64,000 bases of DNA. Origin: Cavenderia fasciculata. Its lineage: Eukaryota > Evosea > Eumycetozoa > Acytosteliales > Cavenderiaceae. The notes below the pieces were generated by a model. That model searched no databases. It worked only from the letters and a program-made list of their open reading frames with translations, and was not told where the DNA came from. Location of the stretch: positions 124,001 through 188,000 of the forward strand of contig NW_004457644.1 in the NCBI RefSeq assembly GCF_000203815.1. Reading direction: 5' to 3'. Shown here piece after piece: positions 60,592 through 64,000 of the stretch; position 1 is the stretch's first letter, and every line of letters begins with the position of its first letter. Both the position numbers and the translations under genes were made by a program.

Positions 60592-61692
60592 ATGTCAAAT
60601 AATAATAATAATAATCAAACTATTGTATTTGTAACTGGTGCAGCTGGGTATCTTGGTAGTAATATCGTTCACGATTTATTGGTCAAGGGGTATAGTGTAC
60701 GTGCATGTGTACGAGACCATACTAATGAAGCCAAGATTGCTCATCTCAAGGCATTCAAGGATGCAGATCGATTGTTGTCGTTTGTTAGTGCTGATTTGGA
60801 GAGTGCAGACTATTTGTCACTCATCAAAGATGTAACGTACATTATTCACACTGCTACACCTTTTATTCATGTTTCACCAGACCCAGAGAATGATATTGTC
60901 AAGCCTGCTATTGCCGGCACACTCAGTGTCCTCAAAGCAGCCGCTCTCACACCGTCTGTCAAAAAGGTAGTCGTCACCTCGTCGTGTGGCGCCATCGTCA
61001 ACTCGATCGACCCACACCTCAAGTCTGACACTTACACCTACGATGAAAGTCACTGGAACACTACCTCTTCCTTGACATCCGGTCCATACTTTTACAGCAA
61101 GGTTCGTGCCGAACAAGCAGCCTGGGAATTCTATAAACAAAATCAATTATCATCTGTAAGTCCAACCATTGTCTAAACTAATAATAATTAATTAATACAT
61201 TATACTTATTTATTATCTCTTTTGTTTTTATTGTTTTAGGAAACAAATAAATTAATTGTAATTAATCCAAGTTTAATTATTGGACCTAGTATGACACCAA
61301 ATATAAGTGCAAGTTTAATGTTGTTGGTGGGATTGATCAAAGATGCAAAGGTACCATTTCCAACACAGGTGGGGTTGGTCGATGTGAGGGATGTGTCAGA
61401 GGCACATGTGTTGGCATTAGAGACGGACAAGGTGGATGGTCAACGTGTATTGGTTGCCAACAAAGTTGTGCCATGGCCAAAACTAGCGTCACTCCTCCAG
61501 GCTGAATTCCCTCAATACAAGTTCAACTCGAGTACCGTCGACCAGCCAACCACCGTTGCTCCGTGGGTATTTGACCATTCACGTGCCGAATCTCTTGGTA
61601 TCAAATTCATCGATATTCATACCACTCTCAAAGACTCTGTCAATAGTCTTGTTCAATATAAGGTTTTTAATCCTATTCTTATTAACCATTAA
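60592..61692 (+). CDS. Extended SDR, cinnamoyl-CoA/dihydroflavonol reductase-like
   Basis: Exons 60592-61155 and 61240-61692 give 338 residues. An Asn run precedes the Rossmann motif TGAAGYLGSNIV, then CVRD (basic residue selecting NADP), the catalytic Ser in VVTSSCGAIV and YFYSK fitting YxxxK, followed by INPSLIIGP in exon 2. This order is that of the DFR/CCR/methylglyoxal-reductase (GRE2-like) group, NADPH-dependent carbonyl reductases in the cytosol. Physiological substrate is unknown. Confidence 0.85.
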
Positions 61693-61826
61693 GTTAAAAT
61701 AAAATTAAATTAAAAAAAAAACAAAAAACCAATACTGTGAGCAGAGTCGCTCTTTCTTCTTTTGTTGGTCATTCATTGTACAACTATTACAAACATCATT
61801 TATTATTATTATGGATGAAATAAAAG

Positions 61827-64000
61827 ATGATGGATAATAAAGAAGAAGAAAGTAAAGATGATAGATTATTTATATATCAAATAGAAACAAAACAACAACA
61901 TAATAGTAATAATGATTATCAATATGATTTAACAACAACACAAACTAATGATATTGATGATAGCTTAAAAGAAAAGAATATAATAAAGAGATCAGAATCA
62001 AAGAAGAAAAAGAGAAGTCATGATGATTTTGAACACGGTCAAGGTATATATATATATATATATATTAATATATACTTATGAACATATCTTGTAGTTCTTT
62101 TTATTAACCTTTAATCTTTTGTTCTATATTAAAAAGGAGAAGATATAATTTATACGGAGAATGAGTTAAAGTGTAAAGTGAAAAAAGAGTTGATTGTAAT
62201 TTGTACAAGATTGGGTATACAATCATCGATCAATCAATTAAAAGATACAATCATTCAACAAATCATAAAACATCAAAATGATCAACAAGAGTTTAAAAGC
62301 AAGATGATTGATAATAATCCATTATTAGATTACAACAAAGGATCACTTGAATACTCATTACCTTGGCCTATCATCAGAAGAATAATCAGTCAGCTTTGGC
62401 AAGAATCTTCTATTTGTACTTGTTATTATAATCAACAAATCGACAATTTGATTAAAGAAAATCAAAATACGAACCGTTTCATCTATCAAAAGTGGCCACT
62501 CTGTTTAATGTTGTGGAATGAATCAAGAATGAAATGTCCAATGCACACATATCATTACTTTAATGATTTGGATCCATCAACCAATATTTCCAAACTAATT
62601 GCATCTACTTCAAACCAAAAAAACAAATGGAGATTTCAACTGTTAACCATTTCAAAAAGAATCAATCAATTCATATCATCAAGATATTTGGATAATGTTT
62701 TGTTGAGACTAAACCAAGACACATTGAATCACCTCAACAATCAATATTGTCCAATTAAAACACCAAAAGTCCTTTTGTTGTATAATTCAAATGACCTAAC
62801 ATTTATTGGAGACCAAAACACAACGATATTTAATCAAGTTGAAAAGCTCAAAATCCATAGAGTTGACCTCAAACCGCCCAACAACAAGATATTACCTAAA
62901 ATATTCAAAAATATCAAATCAATCACCGCTACCTATTCAAATGTATTGGGCCATTTGCAATATGACCGATTGTGTCAAAAACAATTCCTATCAAGTTTTA
63001 AGAATCTCACATCAATCAATTTACAATCATGTCAACATTTCAACTACAATAGAGATGTATTTTTGACTGCTTTAACAAAAATAACAACAGGAGGAGGAAT
63101 AACCAAATTATTACTTCCAATTGATTGGTGTGCACTACCAATTGATCTTGACACTAAATTAGCCGACAGTATTGTCAACAGCAACATTATTCCACCACAA
63201 CAAATGCCAAATTTGAAAACATTTCATTTTTACAACTATCAAATGGTTGGTTACACGTTTATTGATACAAATCTGACAACTATTGTTGACCACTCTCATA
63301 ATGGTTGTCCAAACATCAATCCATTTATCAACAACATTCCACCAACCATTTCAACAATCAAACTCAAATCTGGTGATGAGATTCTTAAACCTTTACTTGC
63401 TTGTGGTTTGTTGATATTCAATATCAACAAAGTATTAATTGACAGTATATACGAAATGACTGATCAAATGATCAATCAATTTACCAAGATTGGATATAAA
63501 TATCATGGAGCAACATTTAAAAGTCCAACAACAACAAAAAGACAATTCACTTTTATTAAATCAATACCAACTGCACCTAAAATAACTAAAACAAAAACTC
63601 TAACAATATCAACAACAAAAAAAACAACAGCTTGTTCAACAAACCAACGAGTAATAACCAACAGCAACAATAATAATAATAACAATCCAACCCTTCCATT
63701 TTATTTAATTGAAAAGATTATAAAATACTCTTGGCACAGATATTATTGTACTTGTGAACCGGAAACTAACCAAAATGATAGTCTTTTTAAGAAATGTCAA
63801 CAACTCTGTAATGCCAAATCGAAATGTCCAATTCACAAGAATAGTGCTGTGCTTGTTAGTAATATCACCAACTTTACTCTTCATCAAAGTATCAATAGAC
63901 TTCGATTTGGATTGTCACTCACATGCAAACGACTGTTTGAATTTATTTCAAAGAATCTAATCAAGAGAATTACATTTAAAAGTTCTCAAGTCACAAACAT
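61827..64000 (+). CDS. Dictyostelid protein with two F-box-like modules (partial, runs off right edge)
   Basis: Exon 1 is 61827-62043 and exon 2 starts at 62137 and is open to the end of the window (at least 694 codons). After a basic, Asn/Gln-rich head there is a SAP-like helix pair (about residues 82-105). A first F-box-like module follows (LPWPIIRRIISQLW ... WRFQLLTISKRINQFIS), then LRR-like sequence, a Thr-rich linker, and a second module of the same plan (LPFYLIEKIIKYSW ... LRFGLSLTCKRLFEFIS). Both modules contain a Cys/His cluster. Function unknown; F-box-like modules suggest ubiquitin ligase adaptors. Confidence 0.6.

Noticed and set aside
1-64000. CRISPR arrays, bacterial operons, ribosome binding sites, rRNA or tRNA genes
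   Set aside because: None seen. The spliced genes and composition are eukaryotic, and no tRNA cloverleaf or rRNA sequence was recognised by eye.

Overview
The window reads as nuclear DNA of a dictyostelid social amoeba. The signs are AT-rich spacers, short GT-AG introns (about 60-110 bp), poly-Asn (AAT)n and poly-Gln (CAA)n tracts inside coding regions, and gene families typical of dictyostelids: F-box-like LRR proteins, ankyrin-like paralogues, ComC-type TIG/EGF membrane proteins, and small secreted MRH-like and saposin-like proteins. Coding regions use many C-ending codons, so a lineage less AT-biased than Dictyostelium discoideum is likely (for example a Cavenderia or Heterostelium/Polysphondylium relative). 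This placement is inference.

Left end (1-7520): a divergent gene pair (F-box-like on the minus strand, ankyrin-like on the plus strand) has been tandemly duplicated with a repeat length of about 5.1 kb. The left unit is open as far as it is visible. In the right unit the F-box-like gene carries a 1-nt frameshift and the ankyrin-like gene is a decayed pseudogene with a small internal inversion.

8470-17300: single-copy genes: a TLC-domain membrane protein, a classical SDR dehydrogenase, a small saposin-like secreted protein, an F-box/LRR-like protein, TMEM208/SND2 (ER protein targeting) and MIC60/mitofilin (mitochondrial cristae).

17300-19750: gene-poor. It contains a long, nearly perfect pre-miRNA-like hairpin (18034-18136), a small membrane-protein gene, and the most interesting element of the window: three tandem copies (18981-19445) of a small structured RNA-like unit. 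Each unit has constant ends and a variable centre. Two of the three are preceded, on the minus strand, by the snRNA/Class I-type upstream element ATCCCATAA.

19750-38470 (minus strand): a plasma-membrane-type Ca2+-ATPase, then three ComC-like TIG/EGF receptor-like genes. The last two are tandem paralogues of about 5 kb. One has an in-frame stop, the other a 1-nt frameshift, and they share patches of near-identity that suggest gene conversion. One also has an intronic TTAGGG array.

39000-64000: a nine-exon gene for a 2287-residue protein (tentatively EPG5-like), three tandem secreted MRH-like proteins, a C2-LRR protein, a USP40-like deubiquitinase, a SAM methyltransferase, an extended SDR (reductase/dihydroflavonol-reductase type), and at the right edge a partial protein with two F-box-like modules. 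Exon boundaries below were deduced by eye from splice motifs, reading-frame bookkeeping and, for paralogues, comparison of the copies.
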